From: Atribacterota bacterium
GTDB lineage: Bacteria > Atribacterota > Phoenicimicrobiia > Phoenicimicrobiales > Phoenicimicrobiaceae
Reading direction: 5' to 3'
DNA: 29,077 bases
Assembly: GCA_030666935.1 (NCBI GenBank)
Contig: DAOUWX010000005.1
Span: 1-29,077, forward strand
The position numbers were made by a program, and so were the translations under genes. Each line of letters opens with the position of its first letter. Within the stretch, counting starts at the first letter, position 1. A model generated the notes under the pieces. The model ran no database searches and had not been told where the DNA came from. It saw only the letters and a program-made list of their open reading frames with translations. Positions 21,566-29,077 of the stretch are shown here, one piece after another.

Positions 21566-23890
21566 ATGTCCTTTAAGTACATTGGGAAATCCTTTGAAAA
21601 AACTGACGGATATTCAAAAGTTACCGGTATGGCTCAGTTTGTCGCAGATATAAAACTCCCAAGAATGCTCCATGCTCAAGTACTCCGCCCAAAATTTGCT
21701 CATGCACTTATCAAATCTATCGACACTTTAGAGGCTGAAAAAAGTGAAGGGGTATATAAGGTTGTTACCGGCCGGGGTTGTAAAATCTTTTTTGGAGCAT
21801 GTGGGTTCCTTGACCAAAATCCTATTGCCGTTGATAAAGTCAGGCATATTGGTGAGCCGGTAGCAGTAGTCATCGCCGATATAGTCCAACATGCTAAAAA
21901 AGCCCTATCACAAATCAATGTAGAGTATGAACCTCTTCCGGTACTGCTTGACCCTGTGGCCGCTGCCCATAATAAAAATGTTCTAATTCACCAAAAACTC
22001 GGAGAATATCCTCATCTCCCTTCCTACTTCCCCCAACCCGGAACTAATATTTTTCATCATTACCGTTTAAGAAAAGGAAACATAGAAAAAGGATTAAAAG
22101 AAACAGATTTCATAGTTGAAGGAGAATTTGAATTTCCTCTAAGCGCCCATTCAGCACTTGAACCCCATAGTGTAATTTGCAGGTGGGAAGGAAAAGACCG
22201 TGTTGAAATCTGGGCTACTTCACAAGCGCCATTTGTGCTTCAACAAGTTATTGCCGATATGTTTAAGCTTCCCCATTCTAATGTCCGGGTGCATATCCCC
22301 TATCTTGGCGGAGGATTTGGAGGTAAATCGGACGTAACCATCGAACCGATGCTTGTATATGCTGCCAAATTTTTACCGGGATATGCTATAAAATTTGTTT
22401 GCAGCAGAAAAGAAGTTATGACCAGCACGGTTCTTGGCCGTGGCATGAAAGCACATGCTAAACTTGGTGCCAAAAAAGATGGAACTTTTACCGCATTTCA
22501 GGCTGAGCTTTATTTTTCTGATGGTGCATTCGGCGATACAGCAACCAATATTGTTACTGTCGCAGGCCACAATTCAGTTGGACCTTATTCTATAGATAAC
22601 TGCCATGTTGATTCGTATGGTGTTTACACAAATACACCACCGGTAGGGGCTTATAGAGGTTATGGCCACCCTGAAGGGAATTTTATTTCCGAACGCCTTA
22701 TTGAACTGATGGCTGAAAAACTGAAGACATCCTCTTCTGAATTGCGCAGAAAAAATTTCCTCTGTGAAGGAAAAAAGAATTCCCTGGGTGAGACTATCAG
22801 AGATTATAATGGTAATCTCTTCAAATGTCTTGAAAATGTTGAAAAAGAACTCTTCTCCGAACCTAAACCCGAAGAAAACGATAGATATATTTATGGGCGG
22901 GGTATTGCCGCGATGATGAAATCACCAAAAGGAGCACCTAATGCCGCTTCCTGCTGCCAGATAAAATTCTGCGCCGATGGCAGTATTCAGGTAAATTTAA
23001 GTGGTGTGGACATGGGACAAGGTGCTCAGCAAGCAATGCGTCAAATTGCTGCAGAATCCTTAAAAATTCCCTTGGAACAGATTAGTATTTTTCGCGAAAT
23101 TGATACTCAACATTCACCCTGGGAATGGCAAACAGTTGCTTCGATGTTTACCTACCGGGGAGGGAATGCTATCGTTAAAACTGCTGAAAAAGCCATTAAA
23201 ATTTTAAAAAAGAATGCTGCTCCTATCTTAAAATTCGGAATCGATTCTTTGGAATACGACGGAGAATTTGTATATGTAAAAACCGACCCGGATAAAAGAA
23301 TTGCCGTTAAAAATTTAGTCAGAGGTTATATGCATGAAAATGGATTAACTGTGGGAGAAGTTGCAGAAGCAACCGCTGGCGACAGGCTTCCCGGATATAC
23401 TGACCCTAATCCGAAGTTTGGTATGGGTTCAGCGGGAGGAACTTGGACCTTCGGATGCCAGGGATGTGAATTAAAAATTGATAAAAAAACCGGCGAAATT
23501 ACTATCGATAAATTTATTTCCTCTTTTGATGTGGGAAAAGTTATAAGTCCCCGGATGATAAGGGGACAGATTGTCGGGGGAGTAGTTATGGGCATAGGTC
23601 AAACCCTCAAAGAAAAGATTGAATTCTCTGAAGATGGAAAGATAACTAACGCAACATGGATGAAGTATAAAATACCCCAAATAAACGATGCTCCCCGAAA
23701 ACAAGTTGTAATCTGTGTGGAAACACCGGAAATTAGAGCTCCTTACGGTGCAAGATGTATTGCAGAACATCCAATGGTTGCTGTTTCATCATCTATCCTT
23801 AATGCCCTATTTGATGCAACAGGCCATAATTTCTTCCATATCCCGGTAACTTCGGAAGATATTTTAAAGGTAATAGGAGGCAAGAATTAA
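21566..23890 (+). CDS. xanthine-dehydrogenase-family molybdenum-binding subunit (first system)
   Basis: A 774-residue large subunit of a molybdenum hydroxylase. The aldehyde-oxidase hammerhead domain comes first (TGMAQFVADIKLP, about 20-32). GGGFGGK (248-254) and GAYRGYGHPEG bind the molybdopterin cofactor. VDMGQGAQQAMRQIAAE and WQTVASMFTYRGGNA are further cofactor blocks. The catalytic glutamate is Glu734 in GARCIAEHPMV, where His follows instead of the usual Pro and Cys occupies the preceding variable position. The enzyme hydroxylates a ring carbon next to nitrogen; the substrate is unknown and could be a purine, pyrimidine or hydantoin-like ring. It is followed immediately by its 2Fe-2S subunit; no FAD subunit gene is nearby on this strand, so electrons may go to ferredoxin or a borrowed FAD subunit. 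Confidence 0.9.
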   Translation: MSFKYIGKSFEKTDGYSKVTGMAQFVADIKLPRMLHAQVLRPKFAHALIKSIDTLEAEKSEGVYKVVTGRGCKIFFGACGFLDQNPIAVDKVRHIGEPVAVVIADIVQHAKKALSQINVEYEPLPVLLDPVAAAHNKNVLIHQKLGEYPHLPSYFPQPGTNIFHHYRLRKGNIEKGLKETDFIVEGEFEFPLSAHSALEPHSVICRWEGKDRVEIWATSQAPFVLQQVIADMFKLPHSNVRVHIPYLGGGFGGKSDVTIEPMLVYAAKFLPGYAIKFVCSRKEVMTSTVLGRGMKAHAKLGAKKDGTFTAFQAELYFSDGAFGDTATNIVTVAGHNSVGPYSIDNCHVDSYGVYTNTPPVGAYRGYGHPEGNFISERLIELMAEKLKTSSSELRRKNFLCEGKKNSLGETIRDYNGNLFKCLENVEKELFSEPKPEENDRYIYGRGIAAMMKSPKGAPNAASCCQIKFCADGSIQVNLSGVDMGQGAQQAMRQIAAESLKIPLEQISIFREIDTQHSPWEWQTVASMFTYRGGNAIVKTAEKAIKILKKNAAPILKFGIDSLEYDGEFVYVKTDPDKRIAVKNLVRGYMHENGLTVGEVAEATAGDRLPGYTDPNPKFGMGSAGGTWTFGCQGCELKIDKKTGEITIDKFISSFDVGKVISPRMIRGQIVGGVVMGIGQTLKEKIEFSEDGKITNATWMKYKIPQINDAPRKQVVICVETPEIRAPYGARCIAEHPMVAVSSSILNALFDATGHNFFHIPVTSEDILKVIGGKN

Positions 23891-24367
23891 ATGGCTGAAA
23901 TTATCAATATGACTGTAAATGGTATTACCTATAAAATTACCTGTACCGGAAAAGAGAGCCTCCTTGAAATACTCAGGGAACACCTAGGTTTAACCGGGGC
24001 TAAAGAAGGATGTGGATACGGGGTATGTGGAAGCTGCACTGTTATTGTAAATGGTGAAGCGGTTACTTCCTGCACTCTTAGAGGAAAAGACAAATTGGAA
24101 GGGATTGAAGTTCTGACCATCGAAGGGCTTGCTGAGAAAAATGGAGAACTTCACCCTATTCAAAAATCTTTTCTTGAAGCGGGAGCTGTCCAATGTGGTT
24201 TCTGTACTCCGGGAATAATTATGAGACTTTATGATCTTTTCACAAAAAACCCCAATGCCCCGGAGGAAGAAATTCGTGAAGCCCTTTCTAAACACCTTTG
24301 CAGATGCACAGGTTATGAAGCCATCTGGGAAGCAGCCCTTCTTGCTCAAAAAAGAATTAATCAATAG
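23891..24367 (+). CDS. xanthine-dehydrogenase-family 2Fe-2S subunit (first system)
   Basis: A 158-residue small subunit with the two usual [2Fe-2S] domains. Cys41, 46, 49 and 61 (CGYGVCGSC) form the plant-ferredoxin-like cluster, and Cys102, 105, 137 and 139 (QCGFC, CRCTGY) form the second. It passes electrons from the molybdenum centre. The ATG follows the TAA of the large subunit with no gap; AGGAGG lies 10 bases upstream, inside the large-subunit gene. A long hairpin follows the stop. Confidence 0.93.
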   Translation: MAEIINMTVNGITYKITCTGKESLLEILREHLGLTGAKEGCGYGVCGSCTVIVNGEAVTSCTLRGKDKLEGIEVLTIEGLAEKNGELHPIQKSFLEAGAVQCGFCTPGIIMRLYDLFTKNPNAPEEEIREALSKHLCRCTGYEAIWEAALLAQKRINQ

Positions 24368-24370
24368 TTT

Positions 24371-24419
24371 AAAAATAGTCCGCCCTATAAAATGAAATCT
24401 TATAGGGCGGACTATTTTT
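24371..24419. terminator. bidirectional terminator between convergent operons
   Basis: A 19-bp perfect stem (24371-24389 with 24401-24419) and an 11-base loop; both arms end in A/U runs, so it can terminate in either direction. It lies between the stop of the 2Fe-2S gene (24367) and the stop of the permease gene (24454). Confidence 0.9.
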
Positions 24420-24453
24420 ACTTTTATATTAGGAAACGGGAATACTTTTAAAA

Positions 24454-25680
24454 TTACTCTGGTAAAACTTTATTTAAAATAATTCCTACTATTGCACCTA
24501 AGGCCATTCCGGCTATTTCAAGTGTAGTAGTACCCAGAGGTATAGCTAAAACTGCTCCACCGAGACCAAGAACCAGGACAACCGCTGAAATAAGCAGATT
24601 CCTTGAACGAGAAAAATCTACTCTATGTTCTACAACTGTCCTTATTCCAATTGAGGCAATCATACCAAAAAGAACTATAGAAATTCCTCCAATAAGAGGG
24701 GTGGGTATAGTGGAAATGATAGCACCGAGTTTCGGAACAAGCCCAAGGAGAATTGCAAATACTGCGGCAATCGCCATAATAGCCGGATGATATACTTTAG
24801 TTAAGGCAAGCACTCCTGTATTTTCGGAGTAGGTCGTATTGGCAGGTCCACCAAACATTGCTGATAATGAGGTAGCCAATCCATCTCCAATTAAGGTTCT
24901 GTGTAATCCCGGATCTTCTACAAGATTTTTCTCAACCGTTGCACCTATAGCTAATACATCACCGATATGCTCAACCATGGTAGCTATAGCAACAGGCGCA
25001 ATAATCATTATGGCAGTCCAATTAAACTTTGCCACTGTAAATTCCGGCCACCCTATCCATTTGGCCTGGGCAATAGGAGTAAAGTCAACTGCTCCAATCA
25101 TAATAGCAACTAAATAACCCACAAAAATTCCGGTAAGAACCGGAAGAACTTTAAAGAATCCTTTAGCATATATACTTACAGCGGTAACCACAACAAACCC
25201 TACCAAAGCAAGCCCCCAATTTCCTTTTGCCATATCTATAGCAACAGGTGCCAGTTTCAATCCGATAACTATAATTATCGGGCCAGTCACTACAGGCGGG
25301 AAGAAGGTTAAAACTTTTTTAACCCCAAATACGCTTATTAATCCTGAAAGAACCAAATACAACAAACCTGCAACAACAATACCTCCACAAGCATAAGGTA
25401 AACCAAATTTATCAGCAACTACTAACATGGGAGCAATAAAAGCAAATGATGACCCAAGAAAAGCCGGTACCTTGCGTTTGGAGATAACATAAAATAAAAG
25501 TGTGCCACATCCTGCCATAAATAAAGCGACTGAAATATTAAGTCCGGTAATAATGGGGACTAAAACAGTTGCTCCAAACATTGTAAACATATGTTGAAGA
25601 CCTAAAACTATTTTTTTTGCAGGATCAATATAATCTCCATCCCTTATAGCTTCCATTTCTAAAGAAGTGTCCTTTTTCAA
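24454..25680 (-). CDS. uraA: NCS2-family nucleobase permease, UraA (uracil) type
   Basis: A 408-residue nucleobase:cation symporter with about 14 membrane segments. It matches E. coli UraA in the strings LQHMFTMFGATVLVP, AFLGSSFAFI, DPGLHRTL and PNTTYSENTGV. The two glutamates that bind uracil in UraA (Glu241, Glu290) correspond to Glu237 (VEHIG) and Glu286 (YSEN). This favours uracil or a uracil-like ring over xanthine. The start is a TTG at 25680 with AGGAGG 8 bases upstream; a nearby ATG (25685) is out of frame. It is a single gene between the two molybdenum hydroxylase operons and convergent with the first. Confidence 0.88.
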   Translation of the reverse strand: MKKDTSLEMEAIRDGDYIDPAKKIVLGLQHMFTMFGATVLVPIITGLNISVALFMAGCGTLLFYVISKRKVPAFLGSSFAFIAPMLVVADKFGLPYACGGIVVAGLLYLVLSGLISVFGVKKVLTFFPPVVTGPIIIVIGLKLAPVAIDMAKGNWGLALVGFVVVTAVSIYAKGFFKVLPVLTGIFVGYLVAIMIGAVDFTPIAQAKWIGWPEFTVAKFNWTAIMIIAPVAIATMVEHIGDVLAIGATVEKNLVEDPGLHRTLIGDGLATSLSAMFGGPANTTYSENTGVLALTKVYHPAIMAIAAVFAILLGLVPKLGAIISTIPTPLIGGISIVLFGMIASIGIRTVVEHRVDFSRSRNLLISAVVLVLGLGGAVLAIPLGTTTLEIAGMALGAIVGIILNKVLPE

Positions 25681-25776
25681 AATGCATTCCTCCTTTTATT
25701 TATTTTCTCTTATATTCCCGTTTCCTAACTAATCTTATTACCTTTATTAAATTCACATCAACTGCGCCTACATTTC

Positions 25777-28089
25777 TTATTTATTATTACTTTTTATCGC
25801 TTTTAAAACCTTTTCCGCTGTTATAGGCAGTGAATTAATTCTACAGCCAATCGCATCAAAGACTGCATTAGCAATAGCCGGTGCAGTAGGCACCATGCAG
25901 GGTTCTGCGATACCTCTTGCCCCCCATGGTCCTGTAGGTTCAGGATTCTCAATTATACTAATTTTCATTTCAGGGACATCTCCTGCTGTAGGTATCTTAT
26001 AATCAACAAAAGAGGGATTTAAGACTTTACCCTTTTCTATTTTCATCTCTTCAAATAGGGCAGAACCCAATCCCTGAACAATGCCCCCTTCTATTTGGGC
26101 ATAGACAAGCTCTGGATTTATAGCTTTTCCTGCATCATAGGCGGCGGCAATTTTTAAGACCTTCATCTCACCTGTTTCTATATCTACTTCAACTTCTGCA
26201 GTTTGTACTCCAAAAGTCCAATAAGCCACGGGTTTATCTCCCTGACCGGTTTCCTTGTCAGTATCCTTTACATCGGGAGGAATAAAAGCTCCCCTTCCGA
26301 TAATCGGACCATGTATCCCAGACCCATCAGGCATAGTTAAGCCCATAGCCAGATCAGCAATTTTTACTTTTTTATCAGGATAAATTTTTGAAATAATTTG
26401 TCCATCTTTTAACTCCAACTCTTCTTCAGAAATACCAAATTTTAACGACGCTAATCTTAACATCTGATTTTTCGCATCTTCTGCCGCTCTCTTAACTGAA
26501 TTTCCACAACAGTAGGTCGTTCGGCTGGCTACAGTCTGCCATTCATAGGGAGTACAATCTGTATCTCCGGTCATTATACTTATCCGGGAAATGGGAACAG
26601 TAAGTACTTCAGCAGCTATCTGGGTTAAGACGGTATCAGAACCCTGCCCCAGATCCATCGCAGTAACTAATAAATTAACAGTTCCGTCTTCATTAATTTT
26701 TACAATTGCCGAAGAACCTACATTATTAGGCATTGAAGGTGCTTTATACATACAAGCAATTCCCTTGCCGCGATATTTTATTTTTGATACCTTTTTTACT
26801 CTTTTATCCCATTCTATATCTTCAGTAACTTTATCCAGACATTGTATTAGACCCACGTTCTCCAGAACCTGTCCGGTTACTGTGCTACTGCCATCTTTTA
26901 AGGCATTTCTTCTCCTGAATTCAGCCGGATCCATTCCGATTTTATGAGCCACTATATCCAGATTCTGCTCTATAGCAAAGTGTATCTCAGACATCCCAAA
27001 CCCGCGGTAAGGGCCGCCTACCGGATGATTGGTATATACACAAATCGAATCAGCTTTCACGTTGGGAATATCATAGGGCCCGGTTGAGGCATATCCGCCT
27101 GCCCGGGCGATATTTACCCCGTATTCTGTATATGCTCCGCCATCCCAGTAAAAAGTGTTTTCTTCAGCAATAATCTTACCGTCCTTGGTAACCCCGGTCT
27201 TAATCCTGGCATACATACCCTGCCGGATAAAAGTATTTGTAAAAACATCTTCTCTTGAAAAACTCAGTTTTACCGGACGGTAATTAGCTTGTTGAGCTAA
27301 AGGTATAACTATCCCTTCAAGAGTAGTACCTGCTTTCGCGCCAAATCCTCCACCTATAGCCAGAGAAATAACTCTAATCTTATTTAGGGGCATATCGAAG
27401 GCAACAGCAAGGGTGCGCCTTACCGCATAAGGTGATTGGCAGCCTGCCCAAACACTAATTTTACCTTCGGGGTCTGCTTGAGCTATAGCACAATGGTTCT
27501 CAATAGCACTATGCTGTATATGGGGAACGTAAAACTCATTTTCAAAAATAAAATCCGCTTCTTTAAAACCTTTTTCGACATCCCCCTTTCGAATTTTATA
27601 GTGATTGCTTATATTAGTTCCACCCTGAGGTAAAATTATAGAAGCGTGCTTGTAACTTCCCAAGTCTTCATGGATAATGGGGGCATCAGGTTTTATACCT
27701 TCCAAGGGGCTGAATATAGCTGGCAGTTCTTCATAATCTACTTCGATTAAAGATACCGCTTCCTCAGCAATTTCTTCCGATTCCGCGGCAACTGCCGCTA
27801 CCGGTTCCCCTATAAACCTTACCTTGTTAATGGCCAGAAAAGTTTTATCTTCCAGATAGAGTCCTACTCGAATAGGCACATCCTTCCCGGTTGTAACCAC
27901 TTTAACTCCCGGCAATTTTTCTGCTTTTGAGGTATCAATCCTTAATATTTTAGCATGGGGGTAAGGACTCTTCTTTATCCTGGCATACAACATCCCGGAT
28001 AATTTTAAATCATCTGTATATCTTACATAACCGGTTACCTTTTTAACACCATCTACTCTTTTTTCGGATTTTCCCACATATTTCAGCAT
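25777..28089 (-). CDS. xanthine-dehydrogenase-family molybdenum-binding subunit (second system)
   Basis: A 770-residue large subunit from the ATG at 28089, which follows the 2Fe-2S TAA by one base and has GGGAGAAG upstream. A longer reading to 28191 would add 34 basic, non-homologous residues inside the 2Fe-2S gene and is rejected. The hammerhead domain starts at LKYVGKSEKRVDGVKKVTG. GGGFGAK and GPYRGFGMSE bind the cofactor; MDLGQGSDTVLTQIAAE and WQTVASRTTYCCGN follow. The catalytic glutamate is Glu729 in GARGIAEPCMV. The substrate is not certain; the usual annotation would be xanthine or purine hydroxylase, but the UraA-type permease next door makes a pyrimidine or other ureide possible. Confidence 0.92.
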   Translation of the reverse strand: MLKYVGKSEKRVDGVKKVTGYVRYTDDLKLSGMLYARIKKSPYPHAKILRIDTSKAEKLPGVKVVTTGKDVPIRVGLYLEDKTFLAINKVRFIGEPVAAVAAESEEIAEEAVSLIEVDYEELPAIFSPLEGIKPDAPIIHEDLGSYKHASIILPQGGTNISNHYKIRKGDVEKGFKEADFIFENEFYVPHIQHSAIENHCAIAQADPEGKISVWAGCQSPYAVRRTLAVAFDMPLNKIRVISLAIGGGFGAKAGTTLEGIVIPLAQQANYRPVKLSFSREDVFTNTFIRQGMYARIKTGVTKDGKIIAEENTFYWDGGAYTEYGVNIARAGGYASTGPYDIPNVKADSICVYTNHPVGGPYRGFGMSEIHFAIEQNLDIVAHKIGMDPAEFRRRNALKDGSSTVTGQVLENVGLIQCLDKVTEDIEWDKRVKKVSKIKYRGKGIACMYKAPSMPNNVGSSAIVKINEDGTVNLLVTAMDLGQGSDTVLTQIAAEVLTVPISRISIMTGDTDCTPYEWQTVASRTTYCCGNSVKRAAEDAKNQMLRLASLKFGISEEELELKDGQIISKIYPDKKVKIADLAMGLTMPDGSGIHGPIIGRGAFIPPDVKDTDKETGQGDKPVAYWTFGVQTAEVEVDIETGEMKVLKIAAAYDAGKAINPELVYAQIEGGIVQGLGSALFEEMKIEKGKVLNPSFVDYKIPTAGDVPEMKISIIENPEPTGPWGARGIAEPCMVPTAPAIANAVFDAIGCRINSLPITAEKVLKAIKSNNK

Positions 28090-28090
28090 T

Positions 28091-28564
28091 TTATTTCTTC
28101 TCTCCCTTCTTGGCAGCATCAAGTACCGCATCCACAATACGTTGGTATCCGGTACATCTACACAGATTACCCGCCAGGGCTTCCTTGACATCTTCTTCTT
28201 TAGGATGGGGATTTCTATTAAGCAGTGCTTTGGCAGACATCACCATACCCGGTGTACAATAGCCGCACTGGATTGCATTATGTTTTAAAAAACTTTCCTG
28301 TATCGGGTCTAAATTAATGCCGTCTGATAAACCCTCAATAGTTAAAATTTCTTTACCATCTGCCTCCACAGCCAACATCAGACAGGAATTTACCGGTTTA
28401 TTGTTAACCAATACCGTACATGCCCCGCATTCACCAGCACCACATCCCTCTTTTACCCCTATCAAATCAAGGTCTTCTCTGAGCATTTTTAAAAGAGTTT
28501 TATTGGGCTGGACTTCCATCTCTTTAACTTCTCTATTTATGGTAAAACGAATTTTGTGTTTCAT
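28091..28564 (-). CDS. xanthine-dehydrogenase-family 2Fe-2S subunit (second system)
   Basis: A 157-residue iron-sulphur subunit. Cys41, 46, 49 and 61 (CGAGECGAC) and Cys100, 103, 135 and 137 (QCGYC, CRCTGY) hold two [2Fe-2S] clusters. Its ATG overlaps the TGA of the FAD subunit by 4 bases (ATGA), and the large subunit follows after 1 base. The order FAD, Fe-S, Mo is common for complete three-subunit molybdenum hydroxylases. Confidence 0.95.
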   Translation of the reverse strand: MKHKIRFTINREVKEMEVQPNKTLLKMLREDLDLIGVKEGCGAGECGACTVLVNNKPVNSCLMLAVEADGKEILTIEGLSDGINLDPIQESFLKHNAIQCGYCTPGMVMSAKALLNRNPHPKEEDVKEALAGNLCRCTGYQRIVDAVLDAAKKGEKK

Positions 28565-29077
28565 AAAATATGTCCCCCTTTTGCTTGAAGAATTGCCCGT
28601 CTCACCAAAACTTTAATAATTTCTTCTCTGTATTCTTGTGAGGACCGAATATCCGAAATGGGTGAAACCTCAGTTAAAGCAGATTCGCCGGCTTTTTTTA
28701 AAAGAGGCTCATCTATTATTTTTCCTTTTAATAATTCTTCTGTCTTAAATGCCCTAATAGGTGTTGGAGCAACCGCTCCCAGGGCAATTCTTACTTCGTC
28801 TCTTATACATACTACGGCTACTCCCACTGTTGTCAAGTCAACTTCTTTCTTGCGCCCCTGTTTTAGATAGACTCCTGTCCAACTATCTTTTATGGGCGGG
28901 ATGGTTATGGAAGTTACAATTTCTCCTTTTTTGAGGATATTCTTCTTTACACCCGTGAAAAATTGAGTAATGGGAACTATTTTCTCCCCTGTCGGGCCAA
29001 TGATATTCACCTTTGCCTCTAAAACCAAAAGTGGCGGTGCCGTATCTGCAGCGGGTGATGCGTTACAGGTATTTCCC
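28561..29077 (-). CDS. xanthine-dehydrogenase-family FAD-binding subunit, C-terminal part (cut by window edge)
   Basis: The frame is open to the window edge; 172 residues are visible. It begins with GNTCNASPAADTAPPLL, the FAD-contacting block of the CoxM/XdhB family, followed by FTGVKKNILKKGEIVTSITIP and the C-terminal CO-dehydrogenase flavoprotein domain (RIALGAVAPTPIRA). It carries electrons from the Fe-S subunit to NAD+ or another acceptor. A start inside the window (TTG at 29028) would cut the conserved block and is not the real start. Confidence 0.93.
   Translation of the reverse strand, partial: GNTCNASPAADTAPPLLVLEAKVNIIGPTGEKIVPITQFFTGVKKNILKKGEIVTSITIPPIKDSWTGVYLKQGRKKEVDLTTVGVAVVCIRDEVRIALGAVAPTPIRAFKTEELLKGKIIDEPLLKKAGESALTEVSPISDIRSSQEYREEIIKVLVRRAILQAKGGHIL

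Noticed and set aside
23990..24364. 124-codon open frame on the minus strand
   Set aside because: It is antisense to the 2Fe-2S subunit, whose eight cluster cysteines show which strand codes.
26591..26947. 118-codon open frame on the plus strand
   Set aside because: It is antisense to the second molybdenum large subunit within conserved cofactor blocks.
28090..28191. 34-codon N-terminal extension of the second molybdenum large subunit
   Set aside because: It lies wholly within the 2Fe-2S gene in another frame, is basic and has no family similarity; the ATG at 28089 has a ribosome site and begins the conserved domain.

Overview
The window comes from a low-GC (roughly 37-38 %, by eye), strictly anaerobic-looking, fermentative bacterium. 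It carries a ferredoxin-linked indolepyruvate oxidoreductase, an ADP-forming acyl-CoA ligase, a nickel-pincer-type racemase, two molybdenum hydroxylases and HutP, a regulator best known from Firmicutes. Both solute-binding proteins have an ordinary signal peptide and no lipobox cysteine. That suits a periplasm, so a deep-branching diderm such as an Atribacterota-like lineage is as plausible as a classical Firmicute. This placement is inference; no rRNA or tRNA gene is present.

Layout. (1) 1-4879, minus strand: a tight operon reading larA-like racemase, iorA, iorB, ADP-forming acyl-CoA ligase (cut by the window edge). It probably ferments 2-hydroxy- or 2-oxo-acids, perhaps aromatic ones, to acyl-CoA and then ATP. 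(2) 5018-8891, minus: hutP, a leader with a terminator and a HutP-type NAG-N4-NAG-N4-NAG site, then an amino-acid ABC importer (permease, ATPase, permease, binding protein). This looks like a histidine-responsive uptake unit. (3) 9081-14782, minus: DUF2877 (allH-like), fdrA (allF-like), a 56-residue split-off N-terminal piece of DUF1116, DUF1116 (allG-like), a cyclase-family metal hydrolase and, after a strong hairpin, a nitrilase-superfamily amidase. (4) 15113-16318, plus: a CodA/YahJ-like amidohydrolase with an altered metal site. (5) 16415-21026, minus: a BMP-type nucleoside/base ABC importer. (6) 21566-24367, plus: a two-subunit molybdenum hydroxylase without a FAD subunit. (7) 24454-25680, minus: a UraA-type NCS2 permease. 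(8) 25777-29077, minus: a second molybdenum hydroxylase with all three subunits (the FAD subunit cut by the window edge).

How they may work together. Regions 3-8 look like one catabolic island for a cyclic ureide or nucleobase: uptake (BMP ABC, UraA-like), deamination (CodA-like), oxidation (molybdenum hydroxylases), ring opening (cyclase), carbamoyl transfer to phosphate (FdrA/DUF1116/DUF2877) and amide hydrolysis (nitrilase). The known E. coli AllFGH complex splits oxalurate to oxamate plus carbamoyl phosphate. The uracil-type permease suggests a variant in which uracil is oxidised to barbiturate, opened to ureidomalonate (the one-carbon homologue of oxalurate) and phosphorolysed to malonamate plus carbamoyl phosphate. 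This is a hypothesis; the purine/oxalurate route is the main alternative. No carbamate kinase, allantoinase or barbiturase is visible in the window.

Intergenic regions carry clear hairpin terminators, a repeated GCAGGATTTTT element, a mini-ORF-like motif in front of both binding-protein genes, and clusters of CGATACT-type repeats upstream of the two plus-strand operons.
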